Numbered from the stretch's first letter, positions 25,198 through 35,894 are shown. The stretch is 55,464 nt of DNA from Desulfosporosinus shakirovi (GCF_020595055.1 NZ_JAJDOO010000032.1:1-55464); one strand, 5' to 3'. The notes: generated by a model not told the origin, from the letters alone. Numbers and translations are program-made.

Positions 25198-25997
25198 TAA
25201 ATTAATCCTGCCTTTTTGTAAAGTGTGTAGAAGTGATGCGTCGGGCCTACGCCCTTTCCAATTGACAAAGAATTCTGAATAGCAATAGTGATATACTCCT
25301 TAGCCAGCGAAACAGCTTTGTTAAGAGTGTGCCCCAAAGCCAGGTTGGCGGTGATGGCAGACGAAAGTGTACATCCCGTTCCATGCGTATTCTTAGTTGC
25401 AATTCTAGAAGAGGAAAAATAACTAAACTCCTGACCGTCAAAAAGAATATCGATAGAATCTTCCTCTAAATGCCCCCCCTTGAGCAGTACATTCTTAGCC
25501 CCCATCTGAAATATAGCCTTGGCAGCCTCTTCCATTTGTTTAGGCGTTCGGATGGAACTATTTGTCATAACCTCAGCCTCTGGAATATTAGGGGTAACGA
25601 TCATCGCCATTGGCAACAATTCCTTAATTAACGTTGCTTCCGCCTCTGGATTTAACAAGTGATACCCGCTTTTAGACACCATAACCGGGTCCAGAACAAC
25701 GGTCTGAGGTGCATAGTTACTCAACTGTTCTGCAATAACCTCGATCGTCTGAACTTGGGAAACCATACCAATTTTTACTCCGTCGACTTCAATATCGTCA
25801 AAAATCGCCTCTATTTGTTTCGCAATGACGTCTCTGGTGATATCTTGTACAGCAAACACTCCTTGGGTATTTTGAGCTGTAACTGCCGTTATTACGCTCA
25901 TTCCAAATACCCCATGGGCAGAGAAGGTTTTAAGATCAGCTTGAATCCCCGCTCCCCCACTGCAATCTGAACCGGCTATGGTAAGTACCTTTTTCAT
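25197..25997 (-). CDS. thiD: ThiD, hydroxymethylpyrimidine (phosphate) kinase
   Basis: The start at 25997 (266 residues) follows CAGGAGGTATGAT; an in-frame ATG at 26072 would add 25 non-homologous residues. The ribokinase-fold protein begins MKKVLTIAGSDCSGGAGIQA and has LDPVMVSKSGYHLL, TPNIPEAEVM, LLKGGHLEEDS and NTHGTGCTLSSAITANL with the catalytic region. It phosphorylates the pyrimidine twice before ThiE acts. It is the first gene after the TPP riboswitch at 26172 and its stop codon touches the cytX start. Confidence 0.95.
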   Translation of the reverse strand: MKKVLTIAGSDCSGGAGIQADLKTFSAHGVFGMSVITAVTAQNTQGVFAVQDITRDVIAKQIEAIFDDIEVDGVKIGMVSQVQTIEVIAEQLSNYAPQTVVLDPVMVSKSGYHLLNPEAEATLIKELLPMAMIVTPNIPEAEVMTNSSIRTPKQMEEAAKAIFQMGAKNVLLKGGHLEEDSIDILFDGQEFSYFSSSRIATKNTHGTGCTLSSAITANLALGHTLNKAVSLAKEYITIAIQNSLSIGKGVGPTHHFYTLYKKAGLI

Positions 25998-26112
25998 ATC
26001 ATACCTCCTGCATCTTTTTAGTCTCTTTGAATTAGAAAACTTGGTTAACGCCAAGCATTCAGGCGATGGCAACAGCCTTCGTTGCCCGTATTAGGTATTC
26101 TTTCCGGAGTAC

Positions 26113-26154
26113 AAAAAAGAGCACAAATCTCCAGAATAAGATTTGTGCTCTTTT
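26113..26154 (-). terminator. riboswitch-controlled terminator of the thiD operon
   Basis: GAGCACAAATCT (26119-26130) and AGATTTGTGCTC (26139-26150) form a perfect stem, followed on the minus strand by six T. It lies between the TPP aptamer and thiD. Confidence 0.88.
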
Positions 26155-26171
26155 ATTTCCACAAAAGAGTA

Positions 26172-26272
26172 AACCGCTTACCTACGCTGGCATTATCCAG
26201 ATCAGGTTAAAAAGGGTCTTAGACTTTTTAGGGTCTAAATCTCAGCCGGCCTTTCCAGCTCCCCTGCCCATA
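26172..26272 (-). promoter_or_regulatory. TPP riboswitch of the thiD-cytX-thiM-thiE operon
   Basis: The minus strand shows CAGGGGAGCTGG, GGCTGAGAT, then ACCCTTTTTAACCTGATCTG, GGATAATGCCAGCGTAGG, a near-consensus THI element. P3 is a long stem (TTAGACCCTAAAAAGTCTAA). It is a single unit, in contrast to the tandem one at thiC. Confidence 0.95.
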
Positions 26273-26323
26273 ACATAATTTATTTGTTATAAAGTTAACA
26301 TGGAAGAAGCGTAAAGTCAATGG

Positions 26324-28170
26324 TCAGACGCTATATTTTGGTGAACATATCCCTCCGAACGAATTAGAGATTGGTACAAGTCTTGGATCAAACTGAATTC
26401 CCATATGGTTATTTAACTCTTGAAATGCTTGCTCTTGGCTCATAGCTTTCCGATAAGGGCGATTGTTTGTCATAGCATCGTATGCATCAGCTATTGCCAC
26501 TATACGACACTCTACGGGAATCTCCTCTTCTTTGAGCCCCAGAGGGATAGCCCTGACCATTCCACCATTCGTGATGTCTCAATATGAAGTCAGCGATGGT
26601 CAACAGGTCGGGAGCCGATTGCGCAATTTTCGATGTCCGATATCACTATGCCGTTGCATTTCCTTGAACTCCTCCTCAGTCAGACGTCCGGGCTTGAAAA
26701 AAATGCGATCAGGAATACCTACTTTCCCGATGTCATGGAATTTTGCCAAGAGGCGTAAATCTGCGAGAGTTCGTTGGGATAAAGACATTGCTCCTCCCAG
26801 TGAAACCACAAGATTTTGTAAACGATCTGCATGCCCTTCCGTGATAAAATCTCTAGCCTCAAGCGCCTTCATCATCGCATGTACTATTGCACTGCGAGCA
26901 CTCTTGTTGCGATGCAGTTTTTGGCGGTACGTGCCATCGTCCGCTTCTTTAAACACCTCGTCAAGATTAAGATTGGTTTTTTCACTCACCGCAAAACCCA
27001 TAGACAAACTAAGAGGAAATTTCTCGTTTTCTACATTATACCTTTCGACTGATTTTCGAAGTCTATACAGGCTTGTTCCACCACAGGTAATTCGCTTTTA
27101 GGTAAGATTATGGCAAACTCATCCCCACCAATTCTATATATAAGGTCCTCTTCTCTAAAACTCTTTTTAATAAGGCTTGCTGTGAGCCTAAGCAGTTTAT
27201 CCCCTGCACTATGTCCAAGGGAATCATTGACTAGTTTTAGCCCATTAATATCACAAACAATTATCCCGACCGGGATACTGTCCCCTTTTTCGAGAAGACG
27301 CATTTTTTCTTCGAAATAAGTTCGATTATACAAGTCGGTTAAAGCGTCATGAAAGCTCATATGTTCGAACTTCTCTTGAAATTTCTTTATCTCTGTAATA
27401 TCTTTTCCAATGCTGGCAACACCCGTGACATTCCCTTCAGAATCATACAGGAGGGTATGGTTCCAATCAACATATCGTATTTCTCCATTTTTAGTTTGTA
27501 TCGGTTCGTAATCCTTGACAGTAATTTTTTTGTTATTTAAGCACTCTTTAAACCATCTGATCGCATTTTCTCTTGTCGCATCAGGAATAAAAATATCAAA
27601 AAAACTTTCTCCGATAACCTCTTCTTTCTCATAACCTGTCAACCCTAAGGCAAAATCGTTAACAAAAATCAAACGGCCATCTTTATCTAAAATACCTGTA
27701 AGAAGTTGATTGGTAACATAAGTCGCCGGAACCGTTACCCCCATAGACCATTGGACACCTGGCACAGGTACATAGGCTAAATATTGAGCTTCATCATTAA
27801 CAGAAAATCTGGTAAATCCTGTTTCCCCTTGAGTCATTTTTGGAAATACTATTTTTAAGTCCGGTGCTGCATCGTCATCATTAAGTGGATTGTAGGTCAG
27901 CATTAATTTAGGATTATGAGTAATTATTAATCCGTCTTGCTGAACTAAATGAGCGCTGCCTATCTCTCCGATAATTTTTAACGTAACAATTCTGTTGTGA
28001 TCCATCAGCATAATATTTCCACCTACCATACCAATCACCTTATTATCTTTGATAATTGGTGCAGCGATTACAATAATCGGATTCTTGCTTCCCCTGGATA
28101 TCATGGGATCGGATATTATTGACTGACCACTTGACATAACCTTCTTAAAGTAATCTATTTCTTCAAACTT
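26324..28170 (-). pseudogene. frameshifted Cache-PAS-GGDEF-HD-GYP signalling protein
   Basis: The reading begins at a stop codon inside a periplasmic dCache domain (YFKKVMSSGQSIISDPMISR), so the N-terminal half with its first membrane helix is lost. A PAS domain (GILDKDGRLIFVNDFALGLT) and a GGDEF domain with intact YRIGGDEFAIILP follow. Near 27045 a one-base slip moves the frame into NVENEKFPLSLSMGFAVSEK. An HD-GYP domain (AKFHDIGKVGIPDRI) then breaks again near 26615 in an AAAA run and resumes as ADFILRHHEWWNGQGYPLGL. Before decay it would have been a bifunctional cyclic-di-GMP enzyme. The intact diguanylate part could still be made only if a membrane-free start is used. Confidence 0.85.
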
Positions 28171-28403
28171 TACTAATTACTTCTATCTATAATTTGATTA
28201 TCCCGCAAAAAATTACTTTTGTCTACAAAAAAAATTTATACTTTCGTTTATTCAACATATTTCGAGTAGTTTCTCTAAATAAGGAAATAAATGGACTTTG
28301 AAGGGACTTAATTTTAACAAATATCTATTGAAAAACAGCAGTTTGTCTCCCTGTTATGATAAAGTATTAAGCGAAATACAATACATAATAACAGGAGGCC
28401 GCT

Positions 28404-29741
28404 ATGACAGAACAGTTACTGATAGGACTAATCATCCTTGTCCTCATCACCATCATTTTACTTATAATCTTAATTATCCGTTCGACACGGAATCCCTTTG
28501 GTAAGCTCGAGAATCAATTTAATTCTCTAGAGAAAAATCTCGAACGTAACGAACGACTTGTCAATGGGGAAATATCCAAGAATCGTGAAGAATCAAATAA
28601 TAACGCAAGACAGGTCCGTGAGGAATTAAATCAATCCGTCCGTTCGTTTAACGATTCCGTACTGGCCCGTATGGCTGAAATCGCTAACCTTCAACGCAAC
28701 CAATTGGACATTTTCGCCGCTCAGTTAGGCACCCTTTCAAAAACGAATGATCTTAAATTAGAACAAATGCGCAAAACTGTGGAAGAACGTCTTCTCCTAC
28801 TGCAGCAAGATAATGGTCAAAGACTAGACCAGATGCGTGCGACCGTAGACGAAAAACTCAGCGCCACCCTTGAGCAACGTTTAGGAGAATCTTTCAAATT
28901 AGTCAGCGAACGATTAGAAGCAGTGCACAAAGGGCTTGGAGAAATGCAAACCCTGGCTTCTGGCGTTGGTGACTTAAAAAAAGTCCTGACTAATGTTAAA
29001 ACACGAGGGATTTGGGGGGAAATACAACTCGGCAATTTGTTGGAGCAGATCCTTACTCCGGAACAATATGCCTCCAACGTAACTACTAAAGCCGGGAGTA
29101 ACGATCGAGTAGAATTTGCAATTAAGCTGCCTGCCCGAGACGGACAGGACAATATTATATGGCTTCCTATCGATGCCAAATTTCCTATTGAGGATTACGA
29201 GCGGTTAATTGAAGCACAAGATCAAGCCAATCTACCGCGCATCGAAGAGCTCGGCAAATCTCTTGAAAACCGTATTAAACTAGAGGGGAAAACGATCAGA
29301 GATAAATACATCGATCCGCCCAACACAACCGATTTTGGCATTCTATTCTTACCGGTTGAAGGATTATATGCTGAAGTACTGCGTCGGCCTGGTCTTTGTG
29401 AACTTCTCCAACGAGAGTACAGGGTTATCATAACAGGACCAACCACACTGGCAGCCCTCCTCAATAGCCTGCAAATGGGTTTCAAGACGTTGGCTATTGA
29501 GAAACGTTCCAGTGAAGTTTGGAATTTACTTAGCGCCGTTAAAACTGAATTTGGGAAATTTGTTGAGATCCTGGAAAAAACCCAGAAAAAACTTCAGGAA
29601 GCAAGCAATACTATTGATACTGCAACCAGAAAGAGCCGCACAATTGCACGAAAGCTTAAGGATGTCCAGACTCTTCCTGCCAGTGAAGCTGATTTAATGC
29701 TGGACAATGAGACAGAGCACGAAGAGCAACCTGATGCTTAA
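28404..29741 (+). CDS. rmuC: RmuC family DNA recombination protein
   Basis: The 445-residue protein starts with one membrane helix (LLIGLIILVLITIILLIILI). A long coiled coil rich in Gln, Glu and Arg follows (about residues 35-170), then the RmuC nuclease-like core (KTRGIWGEIQLGNLLEQILT, IDAKFPIEDYERLIEAQDQA, LFLPVEGLYAEVLRRPGL). RmuC limits recombination at inverted repeats and is thought to be an anchored nuclease. The start follows AACAGGAGGCCGCT. It stands alone, opposite to its neighbours; the 230 bases upstream of it contain only a promoter-like AT-rich stretch. Confidence 0.92.
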   Translation: MTEQLLIGLIILVLITIILLIILIIRSTRNPFGKLENQFNSLEKNLERNERLVNGEISKNREESNNNARQVREELNQSVRSFNDSVLARMAEIANLQRNQLDIFAAQLGTLSKTNDLKLEQMRKTVEERLLLLQQDNGQRLDQMRATVDEKLSATLEQRLGESFKLVSERLEAVHKGLGEMQTLASGVGDLKKVLTNVKTRGIWGEIQLGNLLEQILTPEQYASNVTTKAGSNDRVEFAIKLPARDGQDNIIWLPIDAKFPIEDYERLIEAQDQANLPRIEELGKSLENRIKLEGKTIRDKYIDPPNTTDFGILFLPVEGLYAEVLRRPGLCELLQREYRVIITGPTTLAALLNSLQMGFKTLAIEKRSSEVWNLLSAVKTEFGKFVEILEKTQKKLQEASNTIDTATRKSRTIARKLKDVQTLPASEADLMLDNETEHEEQPDA

Positions 29742-29816
29742 TCTTCAAATTAAAATAATTGCTCTATTTAGGCATACTAAAAGAGATTTCACCAACTTCG
29801 TCACTTTTGTTTTATA

Positions 29817-31553
29817 CTATTTATTTATTGGTGTTACTTCTCTCCTATCCCACAGCTTACGATAAAAGCCTTTCTTTTGAAGAAGCTCACAGTGTTCACC
29901 GCGCTCGACAACTTGACCTTGGTCGAGAACAAGGATCTCATCCATTCTCTCTAACCCAGATATGTGATGTGTTATTACTAGAGTGGTTCGCCCTTCCATA
30001 AGTTTATACACTTCCTCCATGACATCACGTTCTGTAATCGGATCCAATCCTTCCATGGCTTCATCCAGGATCAAAATCGGAGCGTTTTTTAGTAAGACTC
30101 GGGCAATTGCTAACCGCTGCCTTTGTCCCCCAGAGAGTTTGAAACCGCCTTCTCCGACCAAGCTGTCATATCCTTTAGGCAATGATCGTACAAAATCATG
30201 AAGCTTCGCTCTCCTTGACGCTAGGATTAGTTCCTCTTCACTTGCCTCAGGTTTTGCTAAAAGAAGATTTTCTCGAATTGTTGCATTGAAGATGTGGGTT
30301 CGTTGCGTCACAACTCCTACAAAGCCTCGAACCTCTTCTTGTGTATACTGCTGAAGAGACTGCCCTCCCAATTCGATGCGACCCTCATTGTATTCCCAAA
30401 AACGCAGGAGAAGATTTACTATACTAGTCTTACCTGCCCCGCTCGCTCCAACAATTGCTACTTTTCCCTTCTCGGCAATTTGCAATAATAATTGTTTCAA
30501 AGCCCATGGTTCACTTTCCCCATACTTAAAACATACTTCATGGAAGGTAAGACTCATTTCTTGAGGTTTAACAGACACTGCTTCATGATCTTTAATGGCA
30601 GGTTCAGCCTCGATCAATTCAAGCAAGCGGTCCGCCGCAGCACGGTTTTGTTCCAAATGATGGGGAACAAGCGCCAGAGGAAAGAGCGCTTCAAAGCTGC
30701 TAAAGGTTCCAAGGGCTAACATTCCTAAGTTAACCCCACTCAATTTTCCTTTTTCTACGAGGATTATTCCCAGAACGAGGATCATCCACATGCTAAGATT
30801 AGCGAGCATCCCTGTTAAAGCTAAGGAAAACGCTGACAGCCAAGCGACTCGTCGTTGATGATGGGTCAATTTCTGGTTAGTATCTCGAATTTTCTCTAAG
30901 TGCGATTGGACCTGACCGTAAGCTGCTAATTCAGTAATTCCTAAAAGGCTGTCGGCAACCTGCGAATTCAACTCTGCTCTTAACGTAATTAAGTGATGCC
31001 CTGCCCTTTTACTCAGACTTTTAATTAGCCATGGAATCACAAGCCCAGCCATAAGAAACCCGGCCGCCAAAATGACGGTAAACCTCATATCATAACGAGC
31101 GAGAAAAAAGCCATATCCACAGAGAACCAGTACGGCTACAATAGGCGGAGACAAAACCTTCAGAAATAGATTTTGTTGAGTTTCAACATCTGCAACAATC
31201 CGTCTAAGAAGGTCTGCACTGCGAAAATTCATCAATCGAGCCGGAGCCAAAGGTTCTAGCCCTTGGTAAAACTTCACTCGTATTCGGCTTAACACTCGGA
31301 ATGTCACGTCATGAGAAACATAACGTTCTAAGTAGCGAAAGACCGCACGGGAGAGCCCAAAGAAACGAACACCAACAATGGTTACCATTAAATCGAGAAC
31401 TGGCGGATGAAGAGCCGCACGGGCCAAAAGATAGGCGGACGTTGCCATTAAGCCAATATGACTCGTAATTGTCAGGGCACTCAATATTAAAGCAAGCAGG
31501 ATTCGCCGCCAATAAGGTAATATCAAATGAATTAACCAGATTGTACTCTTCAT
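29817..31553 (-). CDS. cydC: CydC, heterodimeric ABC exporter subunit
   Basis: The 578-residue half-transporter has six membrane segments in the first 300 residues. Its ATPase domain has Walker A GASGAGKTSIVN, Q-loop VTQRTHIFNATIRENL, signature LSGGQRQRLAIARVLL and Walker B ILILDEAMEGLD. With CydD it exports cysteine and glutathione-like thiols and is needed for haem insertion into cytochrome bd. Its start overlaps the cydD stop by four bases. The order cydA-cydB-cydD-cydC is the common Firmicutes arrangement. Confidence 0.92.
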   Translation of the reverse strand: MKSTIWLIHLILPYWRRILLALILSALTITSHIGLMATSAYLLARAALHPPVLDLMVTIVGVRFFGLSRAVFRYLERYVSHDVTFRVLSRIRVKFYQGLEPLAPARLMNFRSADLLRRIVADVETQQNLFLKVLSPPIVAVLVLCGYGFFLARYDMRFTVILAAGFLMAGLVIPWLIKSLSKRAGHHLITLRAELNSQVADSLLGITELAAYGQVQSHLEKIRDTNQKLTHHQRRVAWLSAFSLALTGMLANLSMWMILVLGIILVEKGKLSGVNLGMLALGTFSSFEALFPLALVPHHLEQNRAAADRLLELIEAEPAIKDHEAVSVKPQEMSLTFHEVCFKYGESEPWALKQLLLQIAEKGKVAIVGASGAGKTSIVNLLLRFWEYNEGRIELGGQSLQQYTQEEVRGFVGVVTQRTHIFNATIRENLLLAKPEASEEELILASRRAKLHDFVRSLPKGYDSLVGEGGFKLSGGQRQRLAIARVLLKNAPILILDEAMEGLDPITERDVMEEVYKLMEGRTTLVITHHISGLERMDEILVLDQGQVVERGEHCELLQKKGFYRKLWDRREVTPINK

Positions 31554-33310
31554 CTTAATTCACCTCGATATTCTTTCACCATGCGAAAATAAAGCCCCTG
31601 CACTTCCATCAATTCCTCATGGGTACCCTCTTCTATGATCTGCCCCTGATCCATTACCAGGATGCGACTTGCTTGGAAAACCGTATCCAGCCGGTGGGCA
31701 ATGATTAAGGCAGTCTTCCCTCTTAATAAGCGTTGCAAGGCCTCCTGAACAAGATACTCACTCTCTAAGTCTAAGTTTGAAGTTGCTTCATCCAAGATAA
31801 GAAGTGGGGCATCTTTTAAAAATGCCCTGGCAAGTGCAATCCTTTGGGCCTGTCCCCCGCTTAAGCGAGTGCCTCCTTCTCCCAGGTGAGTTTGGTATCC
31901 ATCCGGAAGATTTATGATGAATTCATTGGCTGAGGCCTCCTGAGCTGCTCTGACAACCTCTTCTAAGGTTGCAGAAGACCTGCCAAAGCGAATATTTTCC
32001 GCTATACTGCCCGCAAATAAATGTGGATCTTGAGGAACGTAGGCGATCTGATCCCGCCATTTGTCCACAGAAATTATGTCGAGCAAAGTTTCATTGACGA
32101 AAACTTGTCCTGAAGCAGGGGCAATAAAACGAAGCAGCAAGTGAGCAATGGATGTTTTGCCTGCTCCGCTTGGACCGACGAGAGCTATCTTTTCTCCTGA
32201 ATTTATGGAAAAATTAATCCCTTTTAGAGTGGGAGCCTCTCCGGCTTGATAAGTTAAGTTAACTTGTTTGAAAGAAATATTAAACTTCGAGAGTAACACC
32301 TGATCTTGACGATTTGCAACGAAATCATCATTGACTGTTTGCTGTTTGATCTCATTCATCAAAGGGAGATCTAATATTTCAAAGATACGAACAGAAGCGT
32401 TTACCCCAGACAACCCAGCATGGAAATTTAAGCCGAGGTTTCTAAGCGGGGTATAAAATTCAGGAGCTAGCAGTAAGAGAAACAACCCTGATGAGTAAGA
32501 GAGGGTTCCATTGACCAACCTCAATCCAATAGTAACTGCAACCAGGGCTGTGCTAATTGTGGCTAGAAACTCTAAGACCAACGCAGATAAGAAAGCTACT
32601 CTCAAGACACTGAGTGTTGTTTTTCGAAAAGAATCACTGACTCTTTCGATTACATGTATCTGATCTTTTGCGCGGCCAAAAGCCTTAAGTGTTGTTAAAC
32701 CCTGTAATACATCTAAAAAATGAGCACTCATCCAACTTAAGCTTTGCCACTGCTGTAGTGACTTTTTTTCTGCCAGTTTTCCGATCAACATCATAAAGAT
32801 TGGAATGAGGGGACCTGTCAAAAGTAGAATTAAGCCGGACTTCCAATCCAGGGAAAACACAAATATTAGCATTAAGAGCGGTATCCCCGCCGCCAGAACC
32901 ATTTGAGGTAGGGATTTGGAAAAATAATCCTCAAGGGCTTCTATTCCATCCACCACCGTTGTGATTAACTCTCCTGATCGTTCTCCTCGAGCATACATTG
33001 GGCCTAAGGACATGATATGGTTCAGCAAACGTTCCCGTAAACTTATCCTGATACGGGAGGATGCTTCAAAAGCACATATCTCGCTGCACCATTGAAAAAC
33101 TGCTCTTATACCAAAGATTCCAAGGATCATTAGCAGAGAATTCCAGACTGCTTTAAGAGACGCCCCCTCCAAGAAGACCCATGCAACAATGCTGGAGAAA
33201 AACCAGGCCTGAAGGACTGCGAGTAATGAAATCCCTATATTGAGGCCAACCGTGAGCGACAGAAATCCCCAAACAGACTTCCCCTCCCGGATTAACCGTT
33301 TATTAAACAT
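31550..33310 (-). CDS. cydD: CydD, heterodimeric ABC exporter subunit
   Basis: The ATG at 33310 is chosen because CTAGGAGATGACAAT precedes it; an in-frame start at 33349 adds a non-conserved tail. The 586-residue protein has six membrane segments and an ATPase domain with GPSGAGKTSIAHLLL, YVPQDPHLFAGSIAEN, LSGGQAQRIALARAFL and LLILDEATSNLD. It pairs with CydC. It is separated from cydB by a long palindromic hairpin, so it may have a lower or separate expression level. Confidence 0.92.
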   Translation of the reverse strand: MFNKRLIREGKSVWGFLSLTVGLNIGISLLAVLQAWFFSSIVAWVFLEGASLKAVWNSLLMILGIFGIRAVFQWCSEICAFEASSRIRISLRERLLNHIMSLGPMYARGERSGELITTVVDGIEALEDYFSKSLPQMVLAAGIPLLMLIFVFSLDWKSGLILLLTGPLIPIFMMLIGKLAEKKSLQQWQSLSWMSAHFLDVLQGLTTLKAFGRAKDQIHVIERVSDSFRKTTLSVLRVAFLSALVLEFLATISTALVAVTIGLRLVNGTLSYSSGLFLLLLAPEFYTPLRNLGLNFHAGLSGVNASVRIFEILDLPLMNEIKQQTVNDDFVANRQDQVLLSKFNISFKQVNLTYQAGEAPTLKGINFSINSGEKIALVGPSGAGKTSIAHLLLRFIAPASGQVFVNETLLDIISVDKWRDQIAYVPQDPHLFAGSIAENIRFGRSSATLEEVVRAAQEASANEFIINLPDGYQTHLGEGGTRLSGGQAQRIALARAFLKDAPLLILDEATSNLDLESEYLVQEALQRLLRGKTALIIAHRLDTVFQASRILVMDQGQIIEEGTHEELMEVQGLYFRMVKEYRGELR

Positions 33311-33454
33311 ATTGTCATCTCCTAGCACACATTCACACACGTTCCCCATTCACTCCACTAAAATGTTCACTTTGCAATTGCCCCCCTTAAATTCTGGTCA
33401 GCAGGGCTTAGAACGGGTAGAATGTGGAGACGGTTCTTGAGTTATTTTGAGGTC

Positions 33455-33500
33455 ATATAAAATAAGGGGCAAGATATATATCTTGCCCCTTATTTTATAT
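33455..33500. terminator. 46-base perfect palindrome between cydB and cydD
   Basis: ATATAAAATAAGGGGCAAGA and onward to its exact complement forms a 23-bp uninterrupted stem with A/T-rich ends, so it can terminate in either direction. It stands ten bases past the cydB stop and attenuates or ends cydAB transcripts. Confidence 0.8.
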
Positions 33501-33510
33501 GAAAACCTTC

Positions 33511-34515
33511 TTAATAGTGAAGGTTTTTTTCTGTGATGCGATTGCGAAAAACCCAATAAGTCCATCCTTGATACAGAAGCACAATGGGTACCATAACCAA
33601 AGCTATGATCGTCATTATTTTCAGGGTATATGGGCTTGATGATGCATTATAAATAGTTAGACTCCACTGCATATTGAGACTAGAAACCATCACGCGAGGG
33701 AAAAGCCCCCAGAATAAGGATACGGTAAACAACAGAATGGTTATACCATTCAGGATAAACGCCCAACCTGCTTTACGAGAACGTATCAAAATTGAGGCCA
33801 AGATAAGGGCTGCACCGGAACCAACTAAGGTAATACTCGCACCTAAACTTGCAAAGAGATCCGTCTGGAAATAGCTTAGACCAGCTAACAGTGTAACTAC
33901 GGGAATTGCTGCTAATGCAATACCTTGGGCCGCTTTCATAGCCCGCTCAGCCATCTCACCAGTGGTCTTCAGGCTCAGGAACAAGGCACCATGAAACATG
34001 AAAACGAACAGTGTGGTCAAACCGCCAACTATGGCATATGGAGAGAGAAGATCGAAGAAGGTTCCAACATATTGCATTTTCGCATCAATCGGTACTCCTC
34101 TGACCAGATTTGCCATTGCTACGCCCCAAAGAAGCGCTGACAAGAAGCTTCCCGTGAAAATCATCCAGTCCCACGTACTTCGCCAAAGGGGATTGGAATC
34201 ACTGCTTCGAAATTCGAAGGCAACACCACGAATTATTAAGGAAACTAACACTAGAAACAACGCGAGAAAAAAGCCACTAAACAAGGTGGAGTACCAATTT
34301 GGAAATGCTGCAAACATGGCTCCACCAGCCGTAATCAACCAAACTTCGTTTCCATCCCAGTGCGGTCCGATCGTATTAATAAGGACACGACGTTCTTGAT
34401 CGTTTTTACCCAGGAAGGGAAGCAAAATCCCTACTCCAAAATCAAACCCTTCCAGAAAAAAGAAGCCTGCAAACAAAACGGTAATGAGTATGAACCAGAG
34501 GATATTTAAGTCCAT
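33511..34515 (-). CDS. cydB: CydB, cytochrome bd quinol oxidase subunit II
   Basis: The 334-residue protein has eight to nine membrane segments. It begins with the typical NILWFILITVLFAGFFFLEG and FDFGVGILLPFL and contains GPHWDGNEVWLITAGGAMFA, the conserved quinol oxidase subunit II motif. It overlaps the cydA end by ten bases. It supports assembly and oxygen access in the bd oxidase. Confidence 0.95.
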   Translation of the reverse strand: MDLNILWFILITVLFAGFFFLEGFDFGVGILLPFLGKNDQERRVLINTIGPHWDGNEVWLITAGGAMFAAFPNWYSTLFSGFFLALFLVLVSLIIRGVAFEFRSSDSNPLWRSTWDWMIFTGSFLSALLWGVAMANLVRGVPIDAKMQYVGTFFDLLSPYAIVGGLTTLFVFMFHGALFLSLKTTGEMAERAMKAAQGIALAAIPVVTLLAGLSYFQTDLFASLGASITLVGSGAALILASILIRSRKAGWAFILNGITILLFTVSLFWGLFPRVMVSSLNMQWSLTIYNASSSPYTLKIMTIIALVMVPIVLLYQGWTYWVFRNRITEKNLHY

Positions 34516-35894
34516 AATGACGCCCCCTTAACTTCACTATTCAGGTGTTCATCGAGATCAGCCTCTTCCGGACCTTTCTTAATATACTTAACCATCAGGT
34601 AAAGATCTGCTGCCGCCAAGGCTGCATATACCAGCATAAAGCCCACAAATGCAATCAACATGGATAACATTGAAACTGAGGTTGATACACCATGTTCAAC
34701 TCTTTGTAACCCATAGACAATCCAAGGTTGACGTCCGACTTCTGCTAAAAACCAACCCGCAATATTAGCTATATAGGGAACTGGGATCGTCCAGAGCAAG
34801 AGTTTCAAAAACAAAGTATTTTGTTCATAGGCTTTCGTTTTATAGAAGTAAAGTCCTAGCAAAGCCATCAATACTAACCACATACCTGCGGTCAACATAA
34901 TTCGGAAACTCCAGAACAAAGACGCTACCGGCGGAACATAATTTCCTGGCCCATATTCTTGAACTGCGGTGTTCTGAAGCTCATGAATTCCCTTAACCTC
35001 GCCTGTAAAACTGTTATACAAAAGGAAGCTTAACATCCCGGGAATCTTGATTTCAAAGTTGTTTTTCTGTCCTTGCTCATCGATTGAGGCATATAACGAT
35101 AAACCTGCAGGATTTTCTGTTTCCCAATGTGCTTCAGCAGCAGCCATCTTCATAGGTTGTGATTCTACAAGGTGCATTCCTTGTAAATGCCCTACTCCCG
35201 CAACTCCCAAGGTACTAATTAAGGCAAAGATCACAGCAATATGAAACGAACGCCGAAAAACATCAAGATGACTCTTTTTCAAAAGGTGGTATGCACTAAC
35301 GCCCATGACAAAAAAACCAGCCGTCACAAATCCGCTAAGTACGGTATGAGGAAATTGATATATTACATGAGGATTTGTAATTACAGCAAAAAAATCGGTC
35401 ATTTCGGCGCGCCCATTACGTAAAATATATCCAACCGGTTCTTGCATAAATGAATTAGCAACTAGAATAAAGAACGCCGATATGTTTGAAGAAATTGCCA
35501 CAATCCAGATAGTTGTTAAATGAACCTTCTTAGATAATTTATCCCAGCCAAAAACCCATAATCCTAAAAAGGTAGACTCCAGGAAAAACGCCACTAAAGC
35601 CTCAATAGCTAAAGGCGCGCCAAAAATATCCCCAACAAAACGTGAATACTCCGACCAGTTCATACCAAATTGGAACTCTTGAACTATACCAGTAACGACA
35701 CCCATGGCAAAATTAATTAAGAATAATTTCCCCCAGAATTTGGTCATTTTTTTATAGGTTTCATTTCCTGTTTTAGCATACCAAGTTTCCATCATAGCAA
35801 CGAGGACTCCTAGTCCTAATGTCAATGGCACGAACAAGAAATGATATGACGTGATTACCGCAAATTGTAATCTTGATAAAATAAGTTCAGTCAT
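34506..35894 (-). CDS. cydA: CydA, cytochrome bd quinol oxidase subunit I
   Basis: The 462-residue protein carries the haem ligands: His18 (SYHFLFVPLTLG), a His in YQFPHTVLSGFV and a Met in the middle helices. Acidic residues Glu98 and Glu106 (EALVAFFLESTFLGLW) match the proton-path pair of the family, and GRQPWIVYG is the haem-site signature. The short Q-loop and total length place it in the short-Q-loop subfamily of Firmicutes. It reduces oxygen with menaquinol, probably as an oxygen-protection oxidase in a strict anaerobe. It has a sigma-A-like promoter at 36043-36071. Confidence 0.96.
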   Translation of the reverse strand: MTELILSRLQFAVITSYHFLFVPLTLGLGVLVAMMETWYAKTGNETYKKMTKFWGKLFLINFAMGVVTGIVQEFQFGMNWSEYSRFVGDIFGAPLAIEALVAFFLESTFLGLWVFGWDKLSKKVHLTTIWIVAISSNISAFFILVANSFMQEPVGYILRNGRAEMTDFFAVITNPHVIYQFPHTVLSGFVTAGFFVMGVSAYHLLKKSHLDVFRRSFHIAVIFALISTLGVAGVGHLQGMHLVESQPMKMAAAEAHWETENPAGLSLYASIDEQGQKNNFEIKIPGMLSFLLYNSFTGEVKGIHELQNTAVQEYGPGNYVPPVASLFWSFRIMLTAGMWLVLMALLGLYFYKTKAYEQNTLFLKLLLWTIPVPYIANIAGWFLAEVGRQPWIVYGLQRVEHGVSTSVSMLSMLIAFVGFMLVYAALAAADLYLMVKYIKKGPEEADLDEHLNSEVKGASLWT

